Of a DNA stretch of 64,000 nucleotides, positions 41,972-51,084 are shown piece after piece; the stretch's first letter is position 1, and each line of letters opens with the position of its first letter. The notes under the pieces were generated by a model. It had not been told where the DNA came from. It saw nothing but the letters and a program-made list of their open reading frames with translations, and made no database searches. The translations under genes were made by a program, and so were the position numbers. This DNA comes from Halorarius litoreus (GTDB lineage: Archaea > Halobacteriota > Halobacteria > Halobacteriales > Haloarculaceae), in contig NZ_CP101454.1 in NCBI RefSeq assembly GCF_024362405.1, positions 1 to 64,000 of the forward strand. The letters are read 5' to 3'.

Positions 41972-42876
41972 TCGGCCACCTCCAGTTTCGCACAGAAGAA
42001 CCCGCCCGTGTCGTTGTGCTGCGGGTAGATGCGCTTGGCACGCGTCATCGAGGAGTCGTACTCGGTACCATCCCACTCGGTGACGCCGGGGGCGTGGTCG
42101 AGTGGCAGGTCGTAGTCGACGAGTTCGACGTCGTAGTTCTCGAGCGCGTGGTCGAGGACGGCCTCGTTCTCCTCCGGCGCGAACGTACACGTCGAGTAGA
42201 CGACCGTTCCCCCGTCTCTGGTGACCTCGATGGCTCGCCCGAGGATGCCCTTCTGGACGCCCGAGACGCCCTCGACGTGGTCGAGCGTCCACTCGTCGAG
42301 CGCGTCCGGGTTCTTTCGGATGGTGCCCTCACACGAGCAGGGCACGTCGACGAGCGCGCGGTCGAACTTCTCCCCATCGAAGGGTTTCAGCGAGAAGTTC
42401 CGGGCGTCGGATTTCGTGACCGCGACGTTCGTGATGCCGCAGCGCTCGGTGTTCGACCGGAGCGCCGAGATGCGCCCGAGGTTCGAGTCGTTCGCCACCA
42501 GGAGGCCCGTGTCCTCCATCAGCGCGGCGAGATGCGTGGTCTTCGAGCCCGGGGCCGCACAGGGGTCGAGCACGCGGTCGCCGGGCTCCGGGTCACAGAC
42601 GAGCGCCGGCACCGCCGACACCTCCTCCTGCCCGTAGAGCCAGCCGTGGAAGTACGGCCACGTGTTCCCCGGTTTGTCGGTCGGGATACGGAACAGCGTG
42701 TCGTGCCAGTCGACCGGCTCGTAGTCGATGCCCTCCGCGTCGAGCGCCGCGCGGGCGCGCTCGACCGTCGTCTTGAGCGTGTTCACCCGCACGGCCTGCG
42801 GGAGCGGCCGCTCGCAGGCCGCCCGGAACGCCGCCGGGTCGTCCATCAGCGGCTCGTAGCGCGCGAGAACGTCCAT
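41968..42876 (-). CDS. RsmB/NSUN-family RNA cytosine-C5 methyltransferase
   Basis: The 302-residue enzyme has the SAM-binding DPCAAPGSKT at 104-113, the motif IV cysteine Cys180 in DVPCSC and the motif VI nucleophile Cys230 in STCTFAPEENE. It methylates a cytosine in rRNA or tRNA; the exact site is not deducible. No C-terminal PUA domain is fused to it, but a partner is encoded immediately downstream with a four-base overlap. The ATG at 42876 gives MDVLARYEPL. It lies on the minus strand with the exported protein gene farther downstream. Confidence 0.9.
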   Translation of the reverse strand: MDVLARYEPLMDDPAAFRAACERPLPQAVRVNTLKTTVERARAALDAEGIDYEPVDWHDTLFRIPTDKPGNTWPYFHGWLYGQEEVSAVPALVCDPEPGDRVLDPCAAPGSKTTHLAALMEDTGLLVANDSNLGRISALRSNTERCGITNVAVTKSDARNFSLKPFDGEKFDRALVDVPCSCEGTIRKNPDALDEWTLDHVEGVSGVQKGILGRAIEVTRDGGTVVYSTCTFAPEENEAVLDHALENYDVELVDYDLPLDHAPGVTEWDGTEYDSSMTRAKRIYPQHNDTGGFFCAKLEVAE

Positions 42877-42975
42877 ACCGTCGGTTCCAGTCGGGCGCGC
42901 TTGTGGTTTCGGATTCGGAGTGGGCTTCGTGGGTGGACCGGCGGCGTTTTACTCCTCGAACCGCTTCTTCCGACG

Positions 42976-44703
42976 ATGACCGACCCCGCCGACCTCAGCG
43001 TCACGCTCGTCGACGGCTACGTGGACGAGCCCGCGCACTTCGGGGTCCCGCCGTACATCTCGACCTACCCACGGTACACGGCCGGCGCGCTCGTGGACGC
43101 GGGCGTCCCCGAAGCGCAGATCACCTATCACACCATCGACGAACTCCGCGAGGACCGCCACAAGTGGCAGGACGTCGAGGAGGCCGACCTGTTCGTCTAC
43201 GTCGGGGGGATGACCGTCCCCGGGAAGTACGTGGGGGGGACGCCCGCCGAACCCGACGAGGTCCGCGAGATGGCGTGGACCGCGAACGGCACGAGCATGA
43301 TGGGTGGGCCCATCCGGTTCGGCGTCGGCGAGGAGAACGCCGGAGCACAGGACATGCACCGGGACGACCTGGACTTCGACTTCCTCGCGATGGCCGACGT
43401 CGAGGCCGCGGCGTACGACCTCGCCCACGGGGGGCTGGAGGGGTTCGAGAACCGCTACCGCTCGAACGAGGAGATCGACCGCTGGGCCGCGAAGGGGGCG
43501 TTCGTCGTCGAACAGCACCCGAACCAGCCCGACTACCTCATCTGCGAGATGGAGACCTCTCGTGGGTGTGCCTACCGATGCTCGTTCTGCACGGAGCCCA
43601 TGTATGGCGACCCGGCGTTCCGGACCGCTGACTCCGTCGTGAAGGAGGTCGAGAACCTCTACGCGCGGGGTGCCCGGCACTTCCGGCTGGGCCGACAGGC
43701 CGACATCCTCGCGTTCGGCGGCGACGGGGAGGCGCCGAACCCCGACGCCCTGCGCGACCTCTACGGCGGGATTCGTGAGGTGGCACCCGACCTCGGCACG
43801 CTCCACCTCGACAACATGAACCCCGTGACCATCACGGACTACCCCGAGCGGTCGAGAGCGGCCATCCGCATCATCGCCGAGCACAACACGCCCGGCGACA
43901 CGGCGGCGTTCGGTCTCGAATCCGCAGACCCCGTCGTCCAGGAGCAGAACAACCTCCTCGTCACGGCCGAGGAGTGTCTGGAGGCCGTTCGCATCGTCAA
44001 CGAGGAGGGTGGCTGGCGCCCCGGCGAATCTCCAGACGACGCGCCGACGTTCGGCCCCGACGCCCCCAAGCGCCTGCCGAAGCTCCTCCCCGGCATCAAC
44101 CTCGTCCACGGGCTGATGGGCGAGCGGCCCGAGACGTACGAGCACAACAAGCAGTTCCTCCAGTCGGTGCTCGACGAGGGGCTGATGCTCCGGCGCATCA
44201 ACATCCGGCAGGTGATGGCGTTCGAGGGCACCGAGATGGCCGAGACGGGCGCCGACATCGCGAAGGAGCACAAGCGGAACTTCAAGAGCTACAAGCGGGA
44301 GGTGCGAGAGACCATCGACAACCCGATGCTCCAGCGGGTCGCGCCGCCCGGAACGGTGCTCCCGGACGTCCACCTCGAGTACCATCAGGACGGCAAGACG
44401 TTCGGTCGTCAACTGGGAACGTACGCGCTGCTGGTGGGGATTCCGGGCGAACTCGACCTCGGGCAGTCCATCGACGTGGCCATCACGGACCACGGCTACC
44501 GGTCGGTGACGGGCGTCCCCTATCCGCTTGACGTGAACAGCGCGTCGATGGCCGAACTCGCGGCGGTGCCCGGCATCGGCAAGCAGACCGCCGGCGATAT
44601 CGTCGTCGGCCGGCCGTACACCGACCTCGCGGAGGTGGTCGACGGCAACGACGCCCGACTCGCTGACTTCTTCACCGTCGGCACGCCCGACGCGGCAGAC
44701 TAG
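42976..44703 (+). CDS. Radical-SAM protein with TRAM-like and helix-hairpin-helix C-terminal modules
   Basis: The 575-residue enzyme has a B12-binding-like N-terminal half (residues 5-130), a radical-SAM core with the 4Fe-4S cysteines Cys198, Cys202 and Cys205 in SRGCAYRCSFC, and a GFESADP-like GLESADP core strand. Near 490 a TRAM-like segment (FGRQLGTYALLVGIPGE) occurs, and residues 525-555 (ASMAELAAVPGIGKQTAGDI) form a helix-hairpin-helix that could bind nucleic acid. The combination fits RNA or DNA modification, but the substrate is unknown. It converges with a CDGSH gene and overlaps it by four bases. Confidence 0.85.
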   Translation: MTDPADLSVTLVDGYVDEPAHFGVPPYISTYPRYTAGALVDAGVPEAQITYHTIDELREDRHKWQDVEEADLFVYVGGMTVPGKYVGGTPAEPDEVREMAWTANGTSMMGGPIRFGVGEENAGAQDMHRDDLDFDFLAMADVEAAAYDLAHGGLEGFENRYRSNEEIDRWAAKGAFVVEQHPNQPDYLICEMETSRGCAYRCSFCTEPMYGDPAFRTADSVVKEVENLYARGARHFRLGRQADILAFGGDGEAPNPDALRDLYGGIREVAPDLGTLHLDNMNPVTITDYPERSRAAIRIIAEHNTPGDTAAFGLESADPVVQEQNNLLVTAEECLEAVRIVNEEGGWRPGESPDDAPTFGPDAPKRLPKLLPGINLVHGLMGERPETYEHNKQFLQSVLDEGLMLRRINIRQVMAFEGTEMAETGADIAKEHKRNFKSYKREVRETIDNPMLQRVAPPGTVLPDVHLEYHQDGKTFGRQLGTYALLVGIPGELDLGQSIDVAITDHGYRSVTGVPYPLDVNSASMAELAAVPGIGKQTAGDIVVGRPYTDLAEVVDGNDARLADFFTVGTPDAAD

Positions 44704-44960
44704 TCGGCGTCGGCATCGCCCGCCTCGCCGGTATCCATCTCGACCAGCTCCACGACTCGCCGCTCGCCATCGTCGCTGTCGCCGTCGTACTTGTAGCGCA
44801 CGCCCGGCTCCTCGTCACGGGTCGCCCGGTGTGAGCCGTCACAGAACGGGTGGTCGTCGGAGAGCCCACAGAGACAGACCGCGATGTCACCCTTCTCGGG
44901 GTCGATGTCGTCCTCGTCGAGCTTGAGCGGGCCGGTCGCGGTGTGCGTGACCTCGCGCAT
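44700..44960 (-). CDS. CDGSH-type iron-sulfur protein (mitoNEET family)
   Basis: The 86-residue protein has the full CDGSH cluster signature: Cys29, Cys31, Cys40 and His44 in CLCGLSDDHPFCDGSH. Such domains carry a labile [2Fe-2S] cluster used in redox sensing or cluster transfer. The remainder is acidic and disordered. It converges with the radical-SAM gene, overlapping its stop codon by four bases. Confidence 0.9.
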   Translation of the reverse strand: MREVTHTATGPLKLDEDDIDPEKGDIAVCLCGLSDDHPFCDGSHRATRDEEPGVRYKYDGDSDDGERRVVELVEMDTGEAGDADAD

Positions 44961-44997
44961 ATCGGTGGAAAGCGCCGGGCAGGCAAGGGGCTGTCCC

Positions 44998-46251
44998 TTA
45001 GCTCGCGGTCCGGCGGGCCGTCCGAACCAGTTTCGGCAGTCGCTCGTAGCGGCTCACGAGCATCACCACCCCGAGGACGACGTACACGAGGCTGAACGCG
45101 ACCAGGCCCTCGAACGTCTGGAACAGCGGGTGGAACTGCATGCCGAACAGGCCGAGGAGTAGCAGCGCCTCACGGACGCTGATCTCGAAGTCGACGAGTA
45201 GCGTGACGGCGAAGAAGCTCTGGGCCGCGGTCAGCCAGATCTCGCCCGCCTGTCGCTGAGAGAACGAGAGCACGTCGTAGTAGCCGAGCGAGAGACTGTA
45301 GACGACCGCGAGCGTCCCGATGAGCAGGGTCCACTGGTTGAGCTTCGAGGAGATGAGCGCGTTGAACGACGCCGTCGTTCGAGCCTTCCGGACGAGGTAC
45401 GCGCAGGCGATGAACTCCGGGCTCTCGGAGGCGAGCGGCGCGACCCACTGGATCATGAAGAACGAGGAGACGCCGAGACGGGGCCCGAGCGTCTCCAGGC
45501 CCTTGGCGAACGGTTTGACCGCGAGCAGGATGACGGCCGCCGAGAACACGAACAACAGGAGGATGGCCGTGATGCGTCGCGGCCGAGACAGCGACTGGAG
45601 GTAGCCGGGCACCCCGAGCGGCTGCTCGTGGCTCGACTCACCCCGGAGGATGACCGCGACGTACGCGGCGTAGATGGACACGAGCACGATGGCGTCGAAC
45701 GCCCCGATGCCGCCGAAGAAGGGGACGAAGAACGCGACGACCGTCGCCGCGCCGAGGAAGCAGAGCTCGACCGAGATGCGTGGCTCCAGTTCGACGGCGT
45801 CGGCCAGGAACCCCTCGCGTTTGACGACGGCCGTGTCACCGCCGCGCTGTGTTCGATAGACCGCGTACAGCGCGATGAGCGACCAGCCGAGGCCGACGAG
45901 GATGCGGTTCGCACCGGTCATGTTCGCGACCGCGAGGTTCGCGGCGGCGTCGCCCGCAGGCGTCCCGGCGAACTGGCCCGCCTCCCACGCGTACAGCGCG
46001 TCGACCGCGTACTCGGGGGCGACCGCGATGATGGCCAGCACCGCGAGCGCGAACGACCGGGGGACGTCCCCCTCGGCGGTTTCGGCGGCCCACGTCAGGA
46101 GGAACGCCGCGCCGACGACGGCGACACCGCTCGTCGCGATGACCGCGACCGTCGGGAGTGTCTCGACCATCCCGAGCCCGCGGAGGGCGAGCCAGGGAAT
46201 GGTCAGCAGCGTCACGGCCGCGAGCGCGAGCAGGCTCCGTCGTCGTGACAT
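44998..46251 (-). CDS. Sodium/calcium exchanger-family membrane transporter
   Basis: The 417-residue protein has about eleven membrane helices and two inverted alpha repeats: NLAVANMTGANRILVGLGW in the first and LASESPEFIACAYLVRKARTTASFNALISS in the second. These are the ion-binding regions of cation/Ca exchangers. The ions cannot be stated with certainty; Na/Ca or K-linked exchange is typical. The ATG at 46251 was chosen because it begins a basic MSRRRS stretch before the first helix. It is divergent from the AglD-like gene with an 84-base spacer. Confidence 0.83.
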   Translation of the reverse strand: MSRRRSLLALAAVTLLTIPWLALRGLGMVETLPTVAVIATSGVAVVGAAFLLTWAAETAEGDVPRSFALAVLAIIAVAPEYAVDALYAWEAGQFAGTPAGDAAANLAVANMTGANRILVGLGWSLIALYAVYRTQRGGDTAVVKREGFLADAVELEPRISVELCFLGAATVVAFFVPFFGGIGAFDAIVLVSIYAAYVAVILRGESSHEQPLGVPGYLQSLSRPRRITAILLLFVFSAAVILLAVKPFAKGLETLGPRLGVSSFFMIQWVAPLASESPEFIACAYLVRKARTTASFNALISSKLNQWTLLIGTLAVVYSLSLGYYDVLSFSQRQAGEIWLTAAQSFFAVTLLVDFEISVREALLLLGLFGMQFHPLFQTFEGLVAFSLVYVVLGVVMLVSRYERLPKLVRTARRTAS

Positions 46252-46335
46252 CGTTCGATGCGACACTCCAGGGCCGGTTATATCTTCCCTCCCTGTCCAG
46301 AAGGTTCTTACTCGCGTCTCCGCTATCCGCGGGCA

Positions 46336-48195
46336 ATGAACGACGTAGAGGTGAGCGTCGTCCTCCCCGCGTACAACGAGGAGGCCACCATCGAGCACAC
46401 CGTCGAGGTCACGCTCTCGACGCTCGCCTCGTTCCTCCCCGACGACGCGTTCGAGGTCATCGTGGCCGAAGACGGCTGTGAGGACCGGACCCCCGAGATC
46501 GCCGACCGACTCGCCGCCGAAGACCCCCGCGTCCGACACTTCCACAGCGACGAGCGGCTCGGCCGGGGTGGGGCGCTCGAACGCGCCTTCGAGGCGAGCC
46601 ACGGCGACACGCTCGTCTACTTCGACACGGACCTCGCGACCGACATGCAGCACCTCGAAGAGCTGGTCGAGTCCGTGCGCTCGGAGGGGTACGACGTGGT
46701 GACGGGCTCGCGACGGATTCCCGGGGAGAAACAGGACCGCGAGCCCGAGCGCGGGGTCGCCTCGACTGGCTACAACAGCCTCGTCAAGCTGTTCCTCCGG
46801 TCGGACCTCTACGACCACCAGTGCGGGTTCAAAGCGTTCGACCGTGAGGCTCTCTTCGCCCTGCTCGAAGACGTCGAGGACGACCACTGGTTCTGGGACA
46901 CCGAGGTGCTGGTGCGCGCCCAGCGTGCCGGCTACCGCGTGAAGGAGTTCCCCGTCGACTGGACGCCGAAGGGCGACACGAAGGTCGACCTCGTGCGCGA
47001 CGTGTTCGGGATGGGGAGCCAGATTCTCCGGGTGTGGTGGGAGTTCTCCGTGCGCCCACGCGCGACGCGGCGGGTGGCGCTCGCCGCCGGGACGCTGCTC
47101 ATCGTCGCGGCACTCGCGCTGATGACCGTCTACCTCGACCCGAGCGACGTGCTGGCAGCCATCGGCGGGGCGGACCTCCGACTGGTGGCCGCAGCCGCGC
47201 TCGTCTACGCCCTCTCGTGGCCCCTCCGGGGGGCACGCTACCGCGATATCCTCGCGGAACTCGGGTACGATGGCGAACTCGGGTTCCTGACGGGAGCCAT
47301 CTTCATCTCACAGACGGGCAACCTCGTGTTCCCGGCGCGCGCCGGTGACGCCGTCCGCGCGTACGTGCTGAAGGCCCGCCGGGGCGTTCCGTACCCTTCG
47401 GGATTCGCGTCGCTCGCCGTCGAGCGGGTCTTCGACCTGCTGACCATCACGGTGCTCGCGGGGACGGTCCTGCTGGGCTTTGCCGCCGTGGGACTCGACC
47501 CCTCGCTCGCAGGGACGTCCGACGACGTCGTCGCCAGCGGGCGGACCGCCCTGCTGGTGGCGGCGGGCGTCGGCGTCGCCGCGGTACTCGCCGTCGGCGT
47601 CATCGTCGCCAGCGCCCGCAGCGACCGTGACTTCGTCCGGGCTGCGCTCGACCGCGTGAGCGACGACTCGTACGTCGAACTCGTGGCGGAGGTCGTCGGC
47701 TCGTTCGTCGCGGACGTCCAGGCCGTCGCCGCCAACCGCGACGCCTTCCTCCGCGTCGGCGGCTCGTCGCTGCTCATCTGGACGCTCGACGTCGTCACGG
47801 CGATACTCGTGTTCCAGGCGTTCACGACGACCCCCGGAGTGCCGGACGTCCCGCTCGTGCCGCTCGTGGCGCTGTCGTTCTTCGCGGTGAGCGTCGGGAA
47901 CCTCGCGAAGGTGTTGCCCCTCTCGCCCGGGGGCATCGGGCTGTACGAGGGCGCGTTCACCCTCCTGGTCGTGGTCCTGACCCCGGCGCTCGCGGGCGTG
48001 ACGCTCACCGCGGCCGTCGCCCTCGCCGTCGCAGTGGTCGACCACGCCGTGAAGAACGTCGTCACGGTCATCGGCGGGGTGGCCTCGACGCTCGTGTTCA
48101 ACGTCTCGCTGACGAAGGCGGTCGACGAGGCCAGCGAGGCCGAGCAACGCGACGGCCTCGCCACGGGCGAGCGGGGAGGGACGACCCGCGAGTAA
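46336..48195 (+). CDS. AglD-like glycosyltransferase with flippase-like membrane domain
   Basis: The 619-residue protein has a GT2 domain (residues 1-235) with opening LPAYNEEATIEHTV, the metal-binding DTD at 97-99, and GEKQDREPERG. The second half is a lysylphosphatidylglycerol-synthase/UPF0104-type membrane domain of about eight helices with LPLSPGGIGLYEG. This architecture is that of AglD of Haloferax volcanii, which transfers mannose to the dolichol carrier for S-layer N-glycosylation. A role in N-glycan or lipid-linked sugar synthesis is therefore likely, though the sugar is not deducible. The ATG at 46336 gives MNDVEVSVVL. Confidence 0.85.
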   Translation: MNDVEVSVVLPAYNEEATIEHTVEVTLSTLASFLPDDAFEVIVAEDGCEDRTPEIADRLAAEDPRVRHFHSDERLGRGGALERAFEASHGDTLVYFDTDLATDMQHLEELVESVRSEGYDVVTGSRRIPGEKQDREPERGVASTGYNSLVKLFLRSDLYDHQCGFKAFDREALFALLEDVEDDHWFWDTEVLVRAQRAGYRVKEFPVDWTPKGDTKVDLVRDVFGMGSQILRVWWEFSVRPRATRRVALAAGTLLIVAALALMTVYLDPSDVLAAIGGADLRLVAAAALVYALSWPLRGARYRDILAELGYDGELGFLTGAIFISQTGNLVFPARAGDAVRAYVLKARRGVPYPSGFASLAVERVFDLLTITVLAGTVLLGFAAVGLDPSLAGTSDDVVASGRTALLVAAGVGVAAVLAVGVIVASARSDRDFVRAALDRVSDDSYVELVAEVVGSFVADVQAVAANRDAFLRVGGSSLLIWTLDVVTAILVFQAFTTTPGVPDVPLVPLVALSFFAVSVGNLAKVLPLSPGGIGLYEGAFTLLVVVLTPALAGVTLTAAVALAVAVVDHAVKNVVTVIGGVASTLVFNVSLTKAVDEASEAEQRDGLATGERGGTTRE

Positions 48196-48199
48196 CGAC

Positions 48200-48703
48200 T
48201 CAGTCGTAGTGGTCGGTGACGAACGGGCCGAGCGCCCCCGCGACCGCCTCCCGGAGCGCGGTCTCGCGGTCGGTGAGGGTTCCGGTCAGCGCGCCGGCCG
48301 CGCCCTGCTTCTTCGCGACGTCTTCGGTGCCGAGTACGTCGTCCATCACCGGACCGAGTTCCTCGCCGGCTTCGATGCGGGTGGCGATACCGTCGGGGAG
48401 CCGGAGCGAGGGACCACCGCCGCGACCCCAGCGGTCGCCGTCGGTCGCGGCAGCCCACATGACGAGCCACAGCCCCTCGACTGCGTCGAGGCGCGCGACG
48501 CCGCCTTCGATACCGACCGCGAGGGCGTAGCCGGGGAGCGCTCGCCGGGCGCGGTTCTCGGCTCCGGTGACCGTCTCCGCGAGCCCGAACGGCTGTTCGG
48601 CGACGCCCGATTCGACACCCACCGCCTCGACTTCGGCTTCGGGAAGCGCGGCCTCGACGGCGGCGACCTTGACGGGATTTCGACTCCCGACGGCGACGTG
48701 CAT
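48200..48703 (-). CDS. Probable inosine/xanthosine triphosphatase (YjjX/DUF84 family)
   Basis: The 167-residue protein has the DUF84 fold: AVGSRNPVKVAAVEAAL at the start and GALTGTLTDRETALREAVAGAL at the end, with QPFGLAETVTGAENRAR in the middle. This family removes inosine or xanthosine triphosphates. A TATA-like AGTTTATATAC on the minus strand at about 48750-48760 would start a transcript with a short leader. It converges on the AglD-like gene with a four-base gap and is divergent from tfb. Confidence 0.88.
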   Translation of the reverse strand: MHVAVGSRNPVKVAAVEAALPEAEVEAVGVESGVAEQPFGLAETVTGAENRARRALPGYALAVGIEGGVARLDAVEGLWLVMWAAATDGDRWGRGGGPSLRLPDGIATRIEAGEELGPVMDDVLGTEDVAKKQGAAGALTGTLTDRETALREAVAGALGPFVTDHYD

Positions 48704-48747
48704 ACCCTCGAATCGGCGACGACTGGCTTGTGCCTTGGTAACGTAGA

Positions 48748-48762
48748 CTGTATATAAACTGT
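48748..48762 (-). promoter_or_regulatory. TATA element for the DUF84 gene
   Basis: Minus-strand AGTTTATATACAG is about 52 bases ahead of the ATG at 48703. The predicted leader is about 25 bases. It lies in the same spacer as the tfb promoter. Confidence 0.5.
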
Positions 48763-48827
48763 CATCGACACTCCCAATTCACGGCGAAATACGTGGGTTT
48801 CCGGCCTCGGACGGATGTACTCTCGAA

Positions 48828-48842
48828 ACGTTTAAATAATCG
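48828..48842 (+). promoter_or_regulatory. TATA element for tfb
   Basis: ACGTTTAAATAATCG on the + strand lies about 88 bases before the ATG of tfb, implying a leader of about 60 bases. The AT-rich core contrasts strongly with the local DNA. Confidence 0.5.
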
Positions 48843-48922
48843 TCTTTCGAACCGGGTTATCAGCGATAGCTAGCCGGGCGCTTCTTCCGCAGCACACCCC
48901 GGTAGCCCCCGCCAGCCAACCG

Positions 48923-49864
48923 ATGAGCCAGAACGTACGAACGCGAACGACCGACGAACAGGAACAGACCACGGGCTGTCCCGAGTGTGGCGGCTCGCTG
49001 AACCAGACCGGCGACCACGAGACCGTATGTGACGACTGCGGGCTCGTCGTCGACGACCAGAACATCGACCGCGGGCCGGAGTGGCGCGCGTTCGACGCCG
49101 CCGAGAAGGACAAGAAGTCCCGCGTGGGTGCCCCGACGACGAACATGATGCACGACAAGGGGCTGTCGACCAACATCGACTGGCGCGACCAGGACGCCTA
49201 CGGAAACTCCCTGAACTCGAACCAGCGCCAGAAGATGCAGCGCCTGCGAAAATGGAACGAGCGCTTTCGAACGAGAGACTCGAAGGAGCGCAACCTGAAG
49301 CAGGCGCTCGGTGAGATCGACCGCATGTCGAGTGCGCTCGGCCTCCCGGACAACGTCCGCGAGACCGCCTCCGTCATCTACCGCCGCGCGCTCGACGAGA
49401 ACCTCCTGCCCGGCCGCAGCATCGAGGGTGTCTCGACCTCGGCCGTCTACGCCGCCGCCCGGCAGGCCGGCGTCCCCCGCTCGCTGGACGAGATTGCGGA
49501 GGTCTCCCGCGTCGAGAAGAGCGAGATCGCGCGCACCTACCGCTACGTCGTCCGCGAGCTCGGGCTGGAGGTCGCCCCCGCGGACCCCGAGAGCTACGTC
49601 CCCCGGTTCGCCTCCTCGCTCGGCCTCTCGGACGAGGCGGAGAACCGCGCACGCAAGCTGCTCCGCAACGCGAAGGAGCAGGGTGTCCACTCCGGAAAGT
49701 CGCCGGTCGGACTCGCTGCCGCGGCCGTCTACGCCGCCGCGCTCCTGACCAACGAGAAGACGACGCAGGCCGCCGTCAGCGAGGTCGCGGACATCTCCGA
49801 GGTCACGATTCGGAACCGCTACCACGAACTGCTCGAAGCCGAGCAGGACCTCCCGGTCGCGTAA
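48923..49864 (+). CDS. tfb: Transcription initiation factor IIB (TFB)
   Basis: The 313-residue protein has an N-terminal zinc ribbon (Cys19, Cys22, Cys36, Cys39), a B-finger/linker region with ARRKARG-like basic sequence replaced here by SNQRQKMQRLRKWNER, and two cyclin folds (about 115-205 and 210-305) with GVSTSAVYAAARQAG and GLAAAAVYAAALL. TFB bridges TBP-TATA and RNA polymerase. Haloarchaea carry several TFB paralogues; which one this is cannot be said. A TATA-like element lies about 88 bases upstream, so it probably has a leader. Confidence 0.95.
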   Translation: MSQNVRTRTTDEQEQTTGCPECGGSLNQTGDHETVCDDCGLVVDDQNIDRGPEWRAFDAAEKDKKSRVGAPTTNMMHDKGLSTNIDWRDQDAYGNSLNSNQRQKMQRLRKWNERFRTRDSKERNLKQALGEIDRMSSALGLPDNVRETASVIYRRALDENLLPGRSIEGVSTSAVYAAARQAGVPRSLDEIAEVSRVEKSEIARTYRYVVRELGLEVAPADPESYVPRFASSLGLSDEAENRARKLLRNAKEQGVHSGKSPVGLAAAAVYAAALLTNEKTTQAAVSEVADISEVTIRNRYHELLEAEQDLPVA

Positions 49865-50042
49865 CCGACGCCTCGTTCTCCCGATTCAGCCCGTTGGCGA
49901 GCGACGACTCCCGCTAGAGTCACACCTGGTGGACTGGTGGGGGCTTCCGAGGTGGTATCCGCGTCGTTGTCGCAGACTCCTCCATAGCATCACTCGTTTC
50001 TAGGCCGGAAAATTCACGTTGGGCGGCGCGCAGGAGTCCTGT

Positions 50043-50819
50043 ATGGCAACCGAACAGAGTACCGAGGAGCGGTCGGGGGTCGTCGACGGCATCCGGGTCG
50101 ACGTCGTCCGCCTCCACGAGACGTGGATGGAGCTCCTGTTCCCGCGCCAGCGAGGGGCAGCCCACTCGGTGCTCGGAAAGTGGAAGCCGACCACGACCGG
50201 TGATAAGGTGAAGTACCGGGTGTGGGGGGCGCTCGGCTGGCCGCTCATCGCTATCCTCTACCCCCTCGCACTGCTTGGATTCGCCGCCCGGTTCTACTCT
50301 CGGCGGGTCGACAGGGGGGTCGCGCGTGTCGGCCTTCTCGGGGTCGTCATCCTCTCGGTCCTCGTGTGGGGAGCACTGACGCTCGCCGCGCGGATACAGT
50401 TCGGCGCCTCCGCCGAGGGGTTCTTTGCGGTCGCCGCTGCCTCGCTCACCGCGGTCCTCGCGAGTGTGCTCGCCGTGGTGTTCACCCGCGTCGGCGGCCG
50501 GGGGACGACCGTGCTGGTCGCGTACCCGTTCGCGATGACGGCCATCTTCCTCCCGCCCGTGGTCGCGGCGCTCTACTCACCGGTCGTCGCGGACGCCGTG
50601 CTCCCGGGGAGCTACGACCTCGCCGAGGAGTTCCTCGACGCGCTCGCGGCCACGCCGCTCGAACCCGTCTCGACGTTCCTCCGCGCGGAGTACGACCTCG
50701 AAGGCGTCGCCTACGTCATCATGTGGTTCGCTATCGCCGTCCCGCTCGGCTGGATCGTCGGCACGCTCGTCACGCTCGCGGACGTGGTCCGGCCCAAGGG
50801 CGAGCAGGACGACGACTGA
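50043..50819 (+). CDS. Multi-spanning membrane protein of unknown function
   Basis: The 258-residue protein has about five membrane helices, for example WGALGWPLIAILYPLALLGFAARF, VARVGLLGVVILSVLVWG and VAYVIMWFAIAVPLGWIVG. A 45-residue soluble N-terminus contains HETWMELLFPRQRG, perhaps an amphipathic helix, and the C-terminus is acidic. I recognise no family. The ATG at 50043 was preferred over one 24 bases earlier. It is followed by a small two-helix membrane gene after 51 bases, so the two may be an operon. Confidence 0.72.
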   Translation: MATEQSTEERSGVVDGIRVDVVRLHETWMELLFPRQRGAAHSVLGKWKPTTTGDKVKYRVWGALGWPLIAILYPLALLGFAARFYSRRVDRGVARVGLLGVVILSVLVWGALTLAARIQFGASAEGFFAVAAASLTAVLASVLAVVFTRVGGRGTTVLVAYPFAMTAIFLPPVVAALYSPVVADAVLPGSYDLAEEFLDALAATPLEPVSTFLRAEYDLEGVAYVIMWFAIAVPLGWIVGTLVTLADVVRPKGEQDDD

Positions 50820-50870
50820 CTGGTTTTCCGCAGGCCGTACGCTCTTGAGGCCGCTGCCCCTACCTCGACC

Positions 50871-51056
50871 ATGGAGTTCGACGCCAAGACGACAGCCGCG
50901 GTGTTCGTCGTCCTGCTCGCCGTCATCGTTGGGGGAACCGTCACTAGCCCGATGCCGCAGACCATCTCACTCGGCATCAGCGCGGGACTGGTCGTGTTCG
51001 GACTGGTGACGCTGTTCGTCGGCGTGAAACACGGGGAGTATCGGGCGTCGCGGTAA
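50871..51056 (+). CDS. Two-helix small membrane protein (61 aa)
   Basis: The protein has two hydrophobic helices, AAVFVVLLAVIVGGTV (residues 9-24) and ISLGISAGLVVFGLVTLFVG (32-51), joined by TSPMPQT. The C-terminal VKHGEYRASR is basic and probably cytosolic. Function is unknown; I recall a DUF7333-like label for such proteins, unverified. The stop precedes a hairpin-rich convergent spacer. Confidence 0.72.
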   Translation: MEFDAKTTAAVFVVLLAVIVGGTVTSPMPQTISLGISAGLVVFGLVTLFVGVKHGEYRASR

Positions 51057-51084
51057 ATCGGGCCAGGCGAAACAGAACGAGTCG

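Noticed and set aside
42016..42975. N-terminal extension of the radical-SAM frame
   Set aside because: It is antisense to the RNA methyltransferase gene; the family-like sequence begins at the ATG at 42976.
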